15,911 bases of DNA from Caryophanales bacterium UBA4951 (GTDB taxonomy: Bacteria > Bacillota_I > Bacilli_A > RFN20 > CAG-826): positions 1-15,911 of the forward strand of contig DHAP01000015.1 in assembly GCA_002397465.1 (NCBI GenBank). The letters are read 5' to 3'. Below are positions 1-6,020 of the stretch, piece by piece; the first letter of the stretch is position 1, and each line of letters starts with the position of its first letter. The notes under the pieces were generated by a model. That model did no database searches. It saw only the letters and a list, made by a program, of their open reading frames with translations, and was not told the DNA's origin. The translations under genes were made by a program, and so were the position numbers.

Positions 1-301
1 CGTGCACCTAGGAGTTTTTTCTTGAAAAAGGGGTTCGCTTGGTAACTAACACCCCTTGCCAAAGTTGTTTGGTTCCACTCCGCCACTTGACTAATCGTAG
101 TTTTACCCAAACGCTTAAACGAAAGCAACCCAAACACTAAAATTGTAAAATGAACACGATCAGGGATGATACCATGGAAAAAAGGATTGTCACTACATCT
201 ACTCTGACCTGTCAAGGCGAAGGCCTCGTCTAACGAGCGACCGTTCCTGATCGGACAAAACGTGTTACTGATTTTGTTATTTTTGAATTTGTTACGCACT
301 T
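1..301 (-). CDS. possible 3'-truncated reading frame running off the left edge
   Basis: On the minus strand a frame stays open from a GTG at 301 to the window edge, about 100 codons without a stop. It continues open upstream of the GTG into the antisense of the sigma-factor gene, so the true start is unknown. The translation contains FFHGIIPDRVHFTILVFG near residue 45-60 and a basic, helix-turn-helix-like stretch around KTTISQVAEWNQTTLARG. Codons are more A/T-ending than in the hydrogenase operon. I do not recognise the family. The layout, an N-terminal half with an R-xx-FTILVFGLLSF core, loosely recalls N-terminal regions of IS4-type transposases, but that is a guess. No Shine-Dalgarno is visible before the GTG. 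It could also be a chance open frame. Confidence 0.3.
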
Positions 302-369
302 TTGGCTTTTTTTGACGCTCGTCCGACCGTTTTACAAACCAATAAGAGCCATTTTCTTTTTTGTGACTT

Positions 370-395
370 TTTACATTTCGGCAACGTTGTATATT
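370..395 (+). promoter_or_regulatory. weak candidate promoter of the sigma-factor gene
   Basis: TTTACA at 370-375 and TATATT at 390-395 are separated by 14 bases, which is short. The -10-like hexamer ends 9 bases before the ATG at 405, so the transcript would begin at or very near the start codon. No Shine-Dalgarno is present between them, which fits a leaderless mRNA. The -35 assignment is weak. Confidence 0.3.
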
Positions 396-404
396 TAGAC
401 TGAA

Positions 405-875
405 ATGAGAACAGACCAGATTCAGAAAATCTACGAGGCGTATTCGCAGGACGTGATGAATGTCGTTTTCTTCTACTCGTCGTCGAAAGAAGACGCCGAG
501 GATGCAATGATCGACGTCTTTACCGAACTGATTGAGAAAGAGCCCAAGAATCTGGACAACATCAAGTCCTACCTCCTCAAATCCGCGATGAGGAAAGCAA
601 TCGACATAGATCGAAAAAATGCTAGGGCCGCCCATGACAATCTATTTGATGAGGGGATTTCATCCGATTCAGAAGAAGGGCAAAGAAAGCTTGACGTTTC
701 CATCGTCAGGGAGCTTCCCTCGCGGCTCAAGGGCCCACTCGTTCTTTTCTATGTCAACGATATGTCGATAAAGGAAATATCTGACAGTTTATCAATAAGC
801 GAATCGGCCGTGAAGATGAGACTCAAAAGGGCGAAAGAACTGCTCAGGAGGAGACTTCAAAATGAAAAACCCTGA
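405..875 (+). CDS. ECF-type sigma-70 family RNA polymerase sigma factor
   Basis: The 156-residue product has the two-domain build of extracytoplasmic-function sigma factors. A region-2-like helix set lies at residues about 5-60 (YEAYSQDVMNVVFFYSSSK, then EDAEDAMIDVFTEL). A region-4 helix-turn-helix lies at about 103-150 (LPSRLKGPLVLFYVNDMS, then IKEISDSLSISESAVKMRLK RAKELL). Region 3 is absent, as usual in this class. It would direct RNA polymerase to a small stress regulon. The stop overlaps the next gene by 14 bases, so the two are translationally coupled, the usual arrangement of an ECF factor and its membrane-bound anti-sigma partner. There is no Shine-Dalgarno before the ATG, and a TATATT ends 9 bases upstream, so the mRNA may be leaderless. 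The target promoters are unknown. Confidence 0.85.
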   Translation: MRTDQIQKIYEAYSQDVMNVVFFYSSSKEDAEDAMIDVFTELIEKEPKNLDNIKSYLLKSAMRKAIDIDRKNARAAHDNLFDEGISSDSEEGQRKLDVSIVRELPSRLKGPLVLFYVNDMSIKEISDSLSISESAVKMRLKRAKELLRRRLQNEKP

Positions 876-1587
876 ATTCGAGGAAAGGATGTCGTTATTA
901 AAGGACTTTGTGCCATCCACTTCTGGGACATTTGAATCCGCATATATAAAGATGGAACAGCGGGCCGACGAACACGTGGCTAAACCGAAAAGAACGAAAG
1001 CCTGGATCCCAATATCCCTTTCGGTGTGTGCTTTGGCTGGCACAACAATTGCCATCATCCTGCTCCCACACGGAGGAAGTATTGCGAACAGCCCGATCGC
1101 CGATTTATCCAAGATTCCGAATGGGTCAAGGAGCTTTCTCACTCTGACGGGCCTAAGTGATTTCATCGAGGACGACTTCGCCAAGACAAACAAAGAAAGC
1201 TTCGCCCTTCTGGGCCCGTCCTCGGAGCAGCCGAACATGGGACATTCATTCACGCTTTCCTACGAGTCCGTCTCTGATGGGGTCTACCTGTCTCCGATGG
1301 TGGTCGAATCCTATTATGTCTATGACGAGACCATCGGGAACCTGAGCGACGAGACCAAAGACGTCCCATACTATTCAGGGGCCATCAAGGCTTTATTCGT
1401 GCTACTATCAGATTCTTATACAAAAAATTGGTCTTTTGAACATGGAACTAGTAGCAGCAAGAATGGCATATACGATTCATACGTTAACATCTATGACTCG
1501 GGCAAATCAGTTGGCACGGTTTACTACACTTCTGACCTTCTTTCGATTGGGTGGATGAACGCCTATTTGAAATCAAATCTAATTTAG
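862..1587 (+). CDS. single-pass membrane protein, putative anti-sigma factor
   Basis: The 241-residue protein has a short cytoplasmic N-terminus (1-47), basic at its end (KPKRTK), one membrane helix at about 48-69 (WIPISLSVCALAGTTIAIIL), and about 170 extracellular residues rich in Ser, Tyr, Asp and Asn. This is the topology of transmembrane anti-sigma factors. The start lies inside the sigma-factor gene, 10 bases after an AGGAGG at 846-851. The N-terminal domain lacks the HxxxCxxC motif of zinc-binding anti-sigma factors and is short for such a domain. The role therefore rests on topology and position alone. The extracellular part matches no family I know and could be the signal-sensing portion. 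No cleavable signal peptide or lipobox is seen. Confidence 0.55.
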   Translation: MKNPEFEERMSLLKDFVPSTSGTFESAYIKMEQRADEHVAKPKRTKAWIPISLSVCALAGTTIAIILLPHGGSIANSPIADLSKIPNGSRSFLTLTGLSDFIEDDFAKTNKESFALLGPSSEQPNMGHSFTLSYESVSDGVYLSPMVVESYYVYDETIGNLSDETKDVPYYSGAIKALFVLLSDSYTKNWSFEHGTSSSKNGIYDSYVNIYDSGKSVGTVYYTSDLLSIGWMNAYLKSNLI

Positions 1588-1750
1588 AACCAAGGAATAA
1601 AAAAGGAAATTGGTCTTTGACTTGTTTTCTGTTCTCTCGCTGCCTCTTTGCTTTCTCAGCTCTTTGGTCTCTTCGTTTCCATGAGCAATGACTAGCTACA
1701 ACGGCCAATCTCGACGGCTTCCAAAAAGGCCTTCGAGAAGCAGGGATCAG

Positions 1751-1778
1751 CCGGCTCAAAATGGGCCGGTTTTCTTTT
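1751..1778 (+). terminator. rho-independent terminator after the sigma/anti-sigma pair
   Basis: CCGGCTC (1751-1757) pairs with GGGCCGG (1763-1769) with one G-U and a 5-base loop, followed by TTTTCTTTT. It lies about 165 bases after the stop of the putative anti-sigma gene, so that transcript would have a long 3' tail. Confidence 0.65.
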
Positions 1779-1932
1779 GATTTTCGCTTCTTTTGGCTTT
1801 CCGTTCCGCCTTCCGAAGTCTAAATCCATTGTGCGATGGGACACAATCTGGCTGAAGGACTTGATGATCCAGCAGCTACGGATAGGCTAACAAGAAAATA
1901 GAGATACATGGGTGGGTTCAAAAACCAAAATA

Positions 1933-1941
1933 TGGTATAAT
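1933..1941 (+). promoter_or_regulatory. extended -10 promoter of the 1975-2595 gene
   Basis: TGGTATAAT fits the TGnTATAAT extended -10 exactly. The hexamer 17 bases upstream (TGGGTT, 1913-1918) is a poor -35, as expected when the extended -10 carries recognition. Transcription would start near 1948, leaving a leader of about 27 bases before the ATG at 1975. Confidence 0.6.
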
Positions 1942-1974
1942 CCAAAACATTGAGGGCCAAGGCTTGGCATCTGA

Positions 1975-2595
1975 ATGAAAACTTACAAAGAGATTTTTGC
2001 AATGGTTGGGAATGGTGATTCGATTTCCTTGGCCTATCAGCCGTCTGTCAAAAGTCTTTTGAAACAAATTCCGGAGTATAACGATTTTTGCAACGAAAAA
2101 ATAGCTATCAGGAAAAGGATCGAAGGCCGGTTTCGCTCTAAATACAAAGGAATGTCCTTTCGCTTGTTTTTGGAAGAGATGGGGATGAATGAAAGAACAC
2201 CAAGGGAATTGGATGGTTTGTCGCTTGATGATGTTGACGAGATCAAAAATCAGTTCTCTTTGGTCACTGCCAAAGCAAACGCCTTGGAGCCGGAACTCGT
2301 GCGTTATCTTCTTTCGGAATCCATGCCCGGAAAGCTCCTGGATGAGACTGGTCTATCCGCTTTTTTGATTAAAGGATGGCTAACTGGCCTATCGTTATTG
2401 AAGGACGGCGAGGTAAAGCTTGTTGTTTTGTTTGGGCTTAACGAAAAAACGAAGGCGTTGTTTATGAACAAGCTTGTCACCGATGAAGGCTGGTTCGAAG
2501 ACCCCAAGATATATTCTTCTGGCGTTTGCGTTTTCGACTCTGTTTCGCATGAAGACTGTTATTGGGTAAAGACTGAAGCCCAGCCGAAGAATTAG
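1975..2595 (+). CDS. hypothetical protein, 206 residues
   Basis: I do not recognise this protein. It is soluble, with no signal peptide and no membrane helix. The N-terminal half is charged and helical (IRKRIEGRFRSKYKGMSF, residues about 45-62). The middle part (about 115-165) has a helix-turn-helix-like run, KLLDETGLSAFLIKGWLTGL, followed by KLVVLFGLNEKTKALFM. This faintly recalls XRE-like helix-turn-helix proteins of Bacillota in which a short N-terminal region precedes a diverged repressor fold, so a DNA-binding role is possible but unproven. The start is set by ATG 1975 downstream of an extended -10 promoter. An AAGG at 1959-1962 is only a weak ribosome binding site. Codon use is more A/T-ending than in the hydrogenase genes, which may mean separate acquisition. 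It stands alone, with no partner gene. Confidence 0.55.
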   Translation: MKTYKEIFAMVGNGDSISLAYQPSVKSLLKQIPEYNDFCNEKIAIRKRIEGRFRSKYKGMSFRLFLEEMGMNERTPRELDGLSLDDVDEIKNQFSLVTAKANALEPELVRYLLSESMPGKLLDETGLSAFLIKGWLTGLSLLKDGEVKLVVLFGLNEKTKALFMNKLVTDEGWFEDPKIYSSGVCVFDSVSHEDCYWVKTEAQPKN

Positions 2596-2874
2596 CAGTG
2601 TCTTTTTTCAAAACCCACAACGATGAGACGCCTCCGACGGCAATAATTTCATTGCGCATAGTTTTTTGAATTCAGCTAAATTATTCAAACTAACAAAGAA
2701 ATGTACTTCAAAGGCATTCGCTTGCGCGATAAGAGTCTCTTTCTTGTTTGAGGGAATGCATCCATCAAAAATCAATCAAGACGAACCAATATTTAAAATG
2801 GCGATGAAATAAGGAATCCACAGACGGATTCGGTGTTACAATTCTTAAAAAGCGACTGCTTTTGGGGTGCTGGC

Positions 2875-3632
2875 ATGGAATTCGATCCAATGATATTGCG
2901 CAAAGGGTATTTCTATAAAGGCGACGGACACGCCTTAGTTATTCTCATCCATGGTTTCGGCGGTACCCCAGCCGAGCATTATTTCACTGCCCTCGCCCTA
3001 AACAACGAGAAATATGATGTGGTGGCACCTTTGCTTCCTGGACATGGGCTTGCCTTGAGGACCTCGACAAATCCTCATATGAAGAATGGGTTGGCAAAGT
3101 CGAGGAAACCTATGAGAAATATGCAAGTGAATACAAAAAGATATTCGTCGTCGGCCTTTCGATGGGCGGATTATTGGCGCTTGAGCTTCTTGAAAACCAC
3201 CAAGACATCAAAGCCGGCTGCCTCATGGCCCCGGCTTTGATCTACAAACAAAAGTCCAATTATCTGGCTCCCTTGGTCTTGCCGTTCAAAAAGCACATTC
3301 CATGGTCTACCACCTTCCAACTAGATGAGGCTGGAAAGGCTATTTTGGATGTTGGCTATCACGCCACGTCGGTTCACGCGGCCATCGAACTTAACAAATT
3401 GCAGCATATGGTTCGCGCCGATTTATGCAAAATAACATCGCCTATTATTGTCTTTCAAAGCAAGGCCGATACGATGGTCAGCCCCAAAACAGAGAATTAT
3501 TTGCTTAAAAAGGTCAAATCCGCCAAGAAGGTCGGCTATATGTATGAGAAGACCTCGCATGTCATTTCCTTGGATTCGGACAAACAAATCACCTTCGAAA
3601 GAACTATCGATTTCTTCGCCTCTGTCAAGTGA
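2875..3632 (+). pseudogene. alpha/beta-hydrolase (carboxylesterase / monoacylglycerol-lipase type) broken by a frameshift
   Basis: Two frames together make one esterase of about 250 residues. The first (from ATG 2875; GGGG precedes it by about 8 bases) carries the oxyanion-hole motif LIHGFGGTPAEH and the LLPGHG strand-loop. It then leaves frame near 3047-3052 and runs to a stop at 3240. The second frame continues the homology (DLDKSSYEEWVGKVEETY), then the nucleophile elbow GLSMGG with Ser at 3159-3161, the acid in FQSKADTMVSP and the His in KTSHVISLD. A full Ser-Asp-His triad is therefore present, split over two frames. A single missing base explains it: restoring one base would give the expected PGHG-x-x-LEDLD continuity. 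It may be a real inactivating mutation or an assembly error. A GTG at 2833 could also start the first frame but has no good ribosome binding site. Confidence 0.75.
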
Positions 3633-3656
3633 ACTTCCTCGGACGAATGTTGTTTA

Positions 3657-3686
3657 TTGTGAGAACTGCTTTTGCTATCATTATAG
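3657..3686 (+). promoter_or_regulatory. candidate promoter of the ABC transporter pair
   Basis: TTGTGA (3657-3662) and TTATAG (3681-3686) are separated by 18 bases, 33 bases before the ATG at 3720. A second -10 candidate, TATCAT (3676-3681), overlaps it. Confidence 0.35.
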
Positions 3687-3719
3687 CCGCGTATTTATTA
3701 CGCAAATAAGGTAAAAAAC

Positions 3720-4568
3720 ATGCCGACATTAGAGATAAAAAACCTTTGCAAGCACTACCCGAGTTTCGATCTCGTGGACGTTTCTTTTAACTTGCTCCCA
3801 GGACGCATCATGGGATTCATCGGAAGGAACGGGGCTGGGAAAAGCACGACGCTCAAATGCATCTACAACCTTGTCGAACCGACATCAGGCGCTATTCTGT
3901 ACGATGGTCAGGAAATCAGAAACATCGAGGCCAAGGCCAAAAGCGAGATCGGCTTGCTCTTTGGCGAGATTACCTATTACCCCAACAAAACAGTCCGTCA
4001 GATGAGTTCGATAACCAAAATATTCTATCCGGAATGGAATGAGCAGCTCTACCGTTCTTATCTTCAATCATTCAACATCGACGATTCCAAGAAAATCAAA
4101 TCGCTCTCCAGTGGCATGAAGGTCAAATATGGTTTGGCCTTGGCTTTGTCACATGGGGCAAAGATCCTTCTTTTAGATGAGCCGACTTCAGGTCTTGACC
4201 CGGTCTCACGCGATGAACTTCTTGATGTCTTCACCCAAATCGTCAGCGATGGCGAGCATTCGATTCTTTTCTCGACCCACGTCATCAGCGACCTTGAAAA
4301 ATGCGCGGACGACATCACTTACATCCAAAAAGGCAAGATTCTCGTCAGTGAGAAAGTTCAGGACTTCGAGAAGGAATACTATTATTATGCCGGTGATGAG
4401 AAAGACCTCCCGTTAGACGAAAGCAAATTCATTCACGTGAGAAAGAACCGCGGAAAGTTCGAAGCGGTGGCTCGTAGTGTCGACAACATCGAAGTCCCAG
4501 GCGTCAAGCGCCATTACGCGACCCTTGAGGAAATCATGATCGCTTTGGAGAGGGGGAACGTCTTATGA
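3720..4568 (+). CDS. ABC transporter ATP-binding protein (YtrB-like)
   Basis: This 282-residue cytoplasmic ATPase would power the membrane protein encoded next. Visible motifs are Walker A GRNGAGKST (residues 35-43), signature LSSGMK (about 129-134), Walker B ILLLDEP with Asp153 and Glu154, a D-loop SGLDP, and switch His187 in FSTHVIS. The Q-loop position reads FGEITYY rather than having a Gln, as in YtrB-like and other ABC-2 exporter ATPases. The C-terminal 60 residues form the small extra domain usual in that group. The start is supported by AAGG about 9 bases upstream. The stop overlaps the permease start by four bases (ATGA), so the two are coupled. The substrate cannot be read from sequence. 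YtrB-type pairs are often under a GntR repressor, but none is present here. Confidence 0.9.
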   Translation: MPTLEIKNLCKHYPSFDLVDVSFNLLPGRIMGFIGRNGAGKSTTLKCIYNLVEPTSGAILYDGQEIRNIEAKAKSEIGLLFGEITYYPNKTVRQMSSITKIFYPEWNEQLYRSYLQSFNIDDSKKIKSLSSGMKVKYGLALALSHGAKILLLDEPTSGLDPVSRDELLDVFTQIVSDGEHSILFSTHVISDLEKCADDITYIQKGKILVSEKVQDFEKEYYYYAGDEKDLPLDESKFIHVRKNRGKFEAVARSVDNIEVPGVKRHYATLEEIMIALERGNVL

Positions 4569-5251
4569 GCAAACTATTGAAAAAAGAGCTCACGCTCTGC
4601 CTCAATCCGCAGGTCATCATTTTCGCTTTGCTTTCGGCCCTCGTCGTGATCCCAGAATGGCCGGCCGCTATTGGCTTTATTTATCCTTTGGCGGGACTTG
4701 CCACCATTTTCCCGAGGGCCTTATCCGACCAAGACATCCAATACACCGCGATGCTTCCAATCAGAAAAGGCGACGTCGTCAAATCCAAAACCTTATTGAT
4801 TATGGCCGTTCAGCTTTTCTCGGTCTTGTTCTCCATCCCGTTCGCCTTCATCAAGACTTTGATCATCAACCCTTCGTTGATTTCTCAATTAAGCGGGGAA
4901 CAAGATGCGATAGCCACCGAGACAAATTACATTCTCTCGACTTCGCCATGCCTTTCCATTTATGGCGGGCTTTTGTTGGCTTTTGGCGTTTTCAATATCA
5001 TTCTCATCCCTTGGTATTACAAGAACCCCAGCAAAGTGAACTGGCCCCAGATAACTTCATTGTTTGTCGGCATGTTCATTTTGGGCATCGTTAGCGCGAT
5101 GGTGGCCCTCATCCCATCGCTTTATAGCTATGAAGGGAACAATCTCTACATCCAAATCGCCATTCTTGTCGTTGGGATACTCGCCTATTTCGGTCTAACC
5201 TTCCTCGCTGAAAAACTCGGCGAAAAGCATTTTGACAAGGTCGATCTATAA
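4565..5251 (+). CDS. ABC-2 type transporter permease
   Basis: The 228-residue membrane protein has about six hydrophobic segments. The first two (about 17-50) form a hairpin, and the others lie near 73-95, 132-160, 166-185 and 195-215. The cytoplasmic motif DQDIQYTAMLPIRKGDVVKS (about 56-75) is typical of the ABC-2 membrane family that pairs with YtrB-like ATPases: a coupling loop with MLP, followed by a basic segment. Only one permease gene follows the ATPase, so the transporter is probably two permease copies with two ATPases. Export or a cell-envelope stress role is likely by family, but the substrate is unknown. Transcription probably ends at the hairpin at 5300-5332. Confidence 0.82.
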   Translation: MSKLLKKELTLCLNPQVIIFALLSALVVIPEWPAAIGFIYPLAGLATIFPRALSDQDIQYTAMLPIRKGDVVKSKTLLIMAVQLFSVLFSIPFAFIKTLIINPSLISQLSGEQDAIATETNYILSTSPCLSIYGGLLLAFGVFNIILIPWYYKNPSKVNWPQITSLFVGMFILGIVSAMVALIPSLYSYEGNNLYIQIAILVVGILAYFGLTFLAEKLGEKHFDKVDL

Positions 5252-5258
5252 AGTAATA

Positions 5259-5280
5259 TTTCTTACCAGTCGGTAAGAAA
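5259..5280. promoter_or_regulatory. inverted repeat resembling a TetR-family operator
   Basis: Nine-base arms TTTCTTACC (5259-5267) and GGTAAGAAA (5272-5280) are perfectly complementary around AGTC. The core TTACC-n4-GGTAA resembles operators of TetR-family repressors. There is no T-tract, so it is not a terminator by itself. No TetR gene is in the window. It lies just after the ABC genes and about 95 bases before rex. Confidence 0.5.
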
Positions 5281-5283
5281 AAC

Positions 5284-5299
5284 GAAATATCGATATTTC
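5284..5299. promoter_or_regulatory. perfect 16-base palindrome, candidate operator
   Basis: GAAATATCGATATTTC reads the same on both strands. Perfect palindromes of this length are unlikely by chance. It sits between the TetR-like repeat and the terminator hairpin. Its A/T-rich centre and GAAAT/ATTTC arms resemble the inner part of Rex operators (TTGTGAAAT...ATTTCACAA), but the outer TTGTG/CACAA bases are missing. A role in rex autoregulation is a guess. Confidence 0.4.
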
Positions 5300-5332
5300 A
5301 ATACTGAAACTCTTGAAGTCTCAGTATTTTTT
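5300..5332 (+). terminator. rho-independent terminator between the ABC genes and rex
   Basis: AATACTGA (5300-5307) pairs with TCAGTATT (5321-5328), with a partial inner stem ACT/AGT, and runs into a T6 tract (5327-5332). It separates the ABC transcript from the rex operon. Confidence 0.8.
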
Positions 5333-5363
5333 GTGATAGGATATGTCCGGTAAAATAATACCG
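5313..5363 (+). promoter_or_regulatory. promoter and operator region of the rex-adhE-hydrogenase operon
   Basis: Two promoter readings are possible: TTGAAG (5313-5318) with TAGGAT (5337-5342), 18 bases apart, or TTGTGA (5331-5336) with AATAAT (5354-5359), 17 bases apart. The second would start transcription almost on the GGAGG at 5367-5371, so the first is more comfortable. An inverted repeat CGGTA (5348-5352) and TACCG (5359-5363) lies just downstream and could be a repressor site. TTGTGA equals half of a classical Rex operator, but the second half is absent. Confidence 0.4.
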
Positions 5364-5374
5364 ATTGGAGGATT

Positions 5375-6019
5375 ATGATGAAAAGCTTCAGCAAAAACCA
5401 ATTGCAGCGTTACCCGATTTACCTCAAATATTTCAAATCGCTGTCAGATGAAGGAGTGGTTGACATTTCCTCTCCTAAAATCGCCAAGGAACTTGGATAC
5501 AGCGAGGAACAGATCCGCAAAGACCTTCAGGCCGTCAGCGATGAGGCCGGCCGCCCCAAGAAGGGGAGAAACGTCCATAAGCTCATCGAGACCCTCGAGG
5601 GATTCCTCGGATACCGTGACAGCACCACGGCCGTCATCATCGGATGCGGACACTTGGGCGGAGCCTTGCTCAACTATCCGAACTTCGATGAGATGGGATT
5701 ATCCATCATCGCCGGATTCGATGTCGATTCCCAAAAGATCGGCACGATGATGGGCGGAAAAGAGATCTTCCCACTTGATAAGCTCAGCAACCTTCTTCCG
5801 AGACTAAATGCCCACATCGCCATCGTCACCGTTCCAGTCGGAGCGGCTCAGGAAGTCGTGGACACCGCGATCGCCAGTGGGGCCCTAGCCATTTGGAACT
5901 TCGCTCCAACTCACATCAACGTCCCATCGAATATCGTTATAGAGAACGTCAATCTAGCCTCTTCGTTAGCCGTCTTGTCGCATCGTTTGAACGCTACGTT
6001 ATCCAAGGAGGAAAAATAA
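5375..6019 (+). CDS. rex: Rex-type redox-sensing transcriptional repressor
   Basis: This 214-residue protein has a winged helix-turn-helix N-terminus (residues about 5-75; SSPKIAKELGYSEEQIRKDL) and a Rossmann domain with VIIGCGHLGGALL at about 87-99. A C-terminal swapped helix (LASSLAVLSHRLNATLSKEE) completes the fold. Rex repressors bind NAD(H) and release DNA when NADH rises, derepressing alcohol dehydrogenase and hydrogenase genes, the very genes downstream here. After QIRKDL the canonical SxFGxxGxRGVGY segment is replaced by QAVSDEAGRPKKGRNVHKLI, so this is a divergent Rex subgroup that may read a different operator or ligand. GGAGG lies 3 to 8 bases before tandem ATGs (5375 and 5378). 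The stop is one base before the adhE start. Being first in the operon it probably regulates itself. Confidence 0.85.
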   Translation: MMKSFSKNQLQRYPIYLKYFKSLSDEGVVDISSPKIAKELGYSEEQIRKDLQAVSDEAGRPKKGRNVHKLIETLEGFLGYRDSTTAVIIGCGHLGGALLNYPNFDEMGLSIIAGFDVDSQKIGTMMGGKEIFPLDKLSNLLPRLNAHIAIVTVPVGAAQEVVDTAIASGALAIWNFAPTHINVPSNIVIENVNLASSLAVLSHRLNATLSKEEK

Positions 6020-6020
6020 T

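Larger units (their letters stand above)
1588..1974. other. 387-base intergenic stretch with two hairpins and a 22-codon frame
   Basis: No convincing gene is present. A hairpin at 1710-1737 pairs CTCGA/TCGAG and then five more bases (GGCTT with AGGCC, one G-U) across one mismatch. It is followed 13 bases later by a terminator-like hairpin (1751-1778). A tiny frame, ATG 1836 to TAG 1901 (MGHNLAEGLDDPAATDRLTR, then K), has no Shine-Dalgarno and is probably chance or a relic. The two consecutive hairpins could be the 3' end of the sigma/anti-sigma transcript or of a small RNA. I found no promoter that would decide between these. Confidence 0.45.

Noticed and set aside
292..507. Minus-strand frame of 71 codons overlapping the sigma-factor gene
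   Set aside because: It is antisense to region 2 of a clear ECF sigma factor, is mostly basic low-complexity residues, and has no ribosome binding site.
1836..1901. 22-codon frame MGHNLAEGLDD...
   Set aside because: No ribosome binding site, no promoter and no family recognised. It is noted only within the intergenic entry.
3618..3719. Terminator after the broken hydrolase
   Set aside because: No hairpin followed by a T-tract is visible. The hydrolase transcript could read into the ABC genes.
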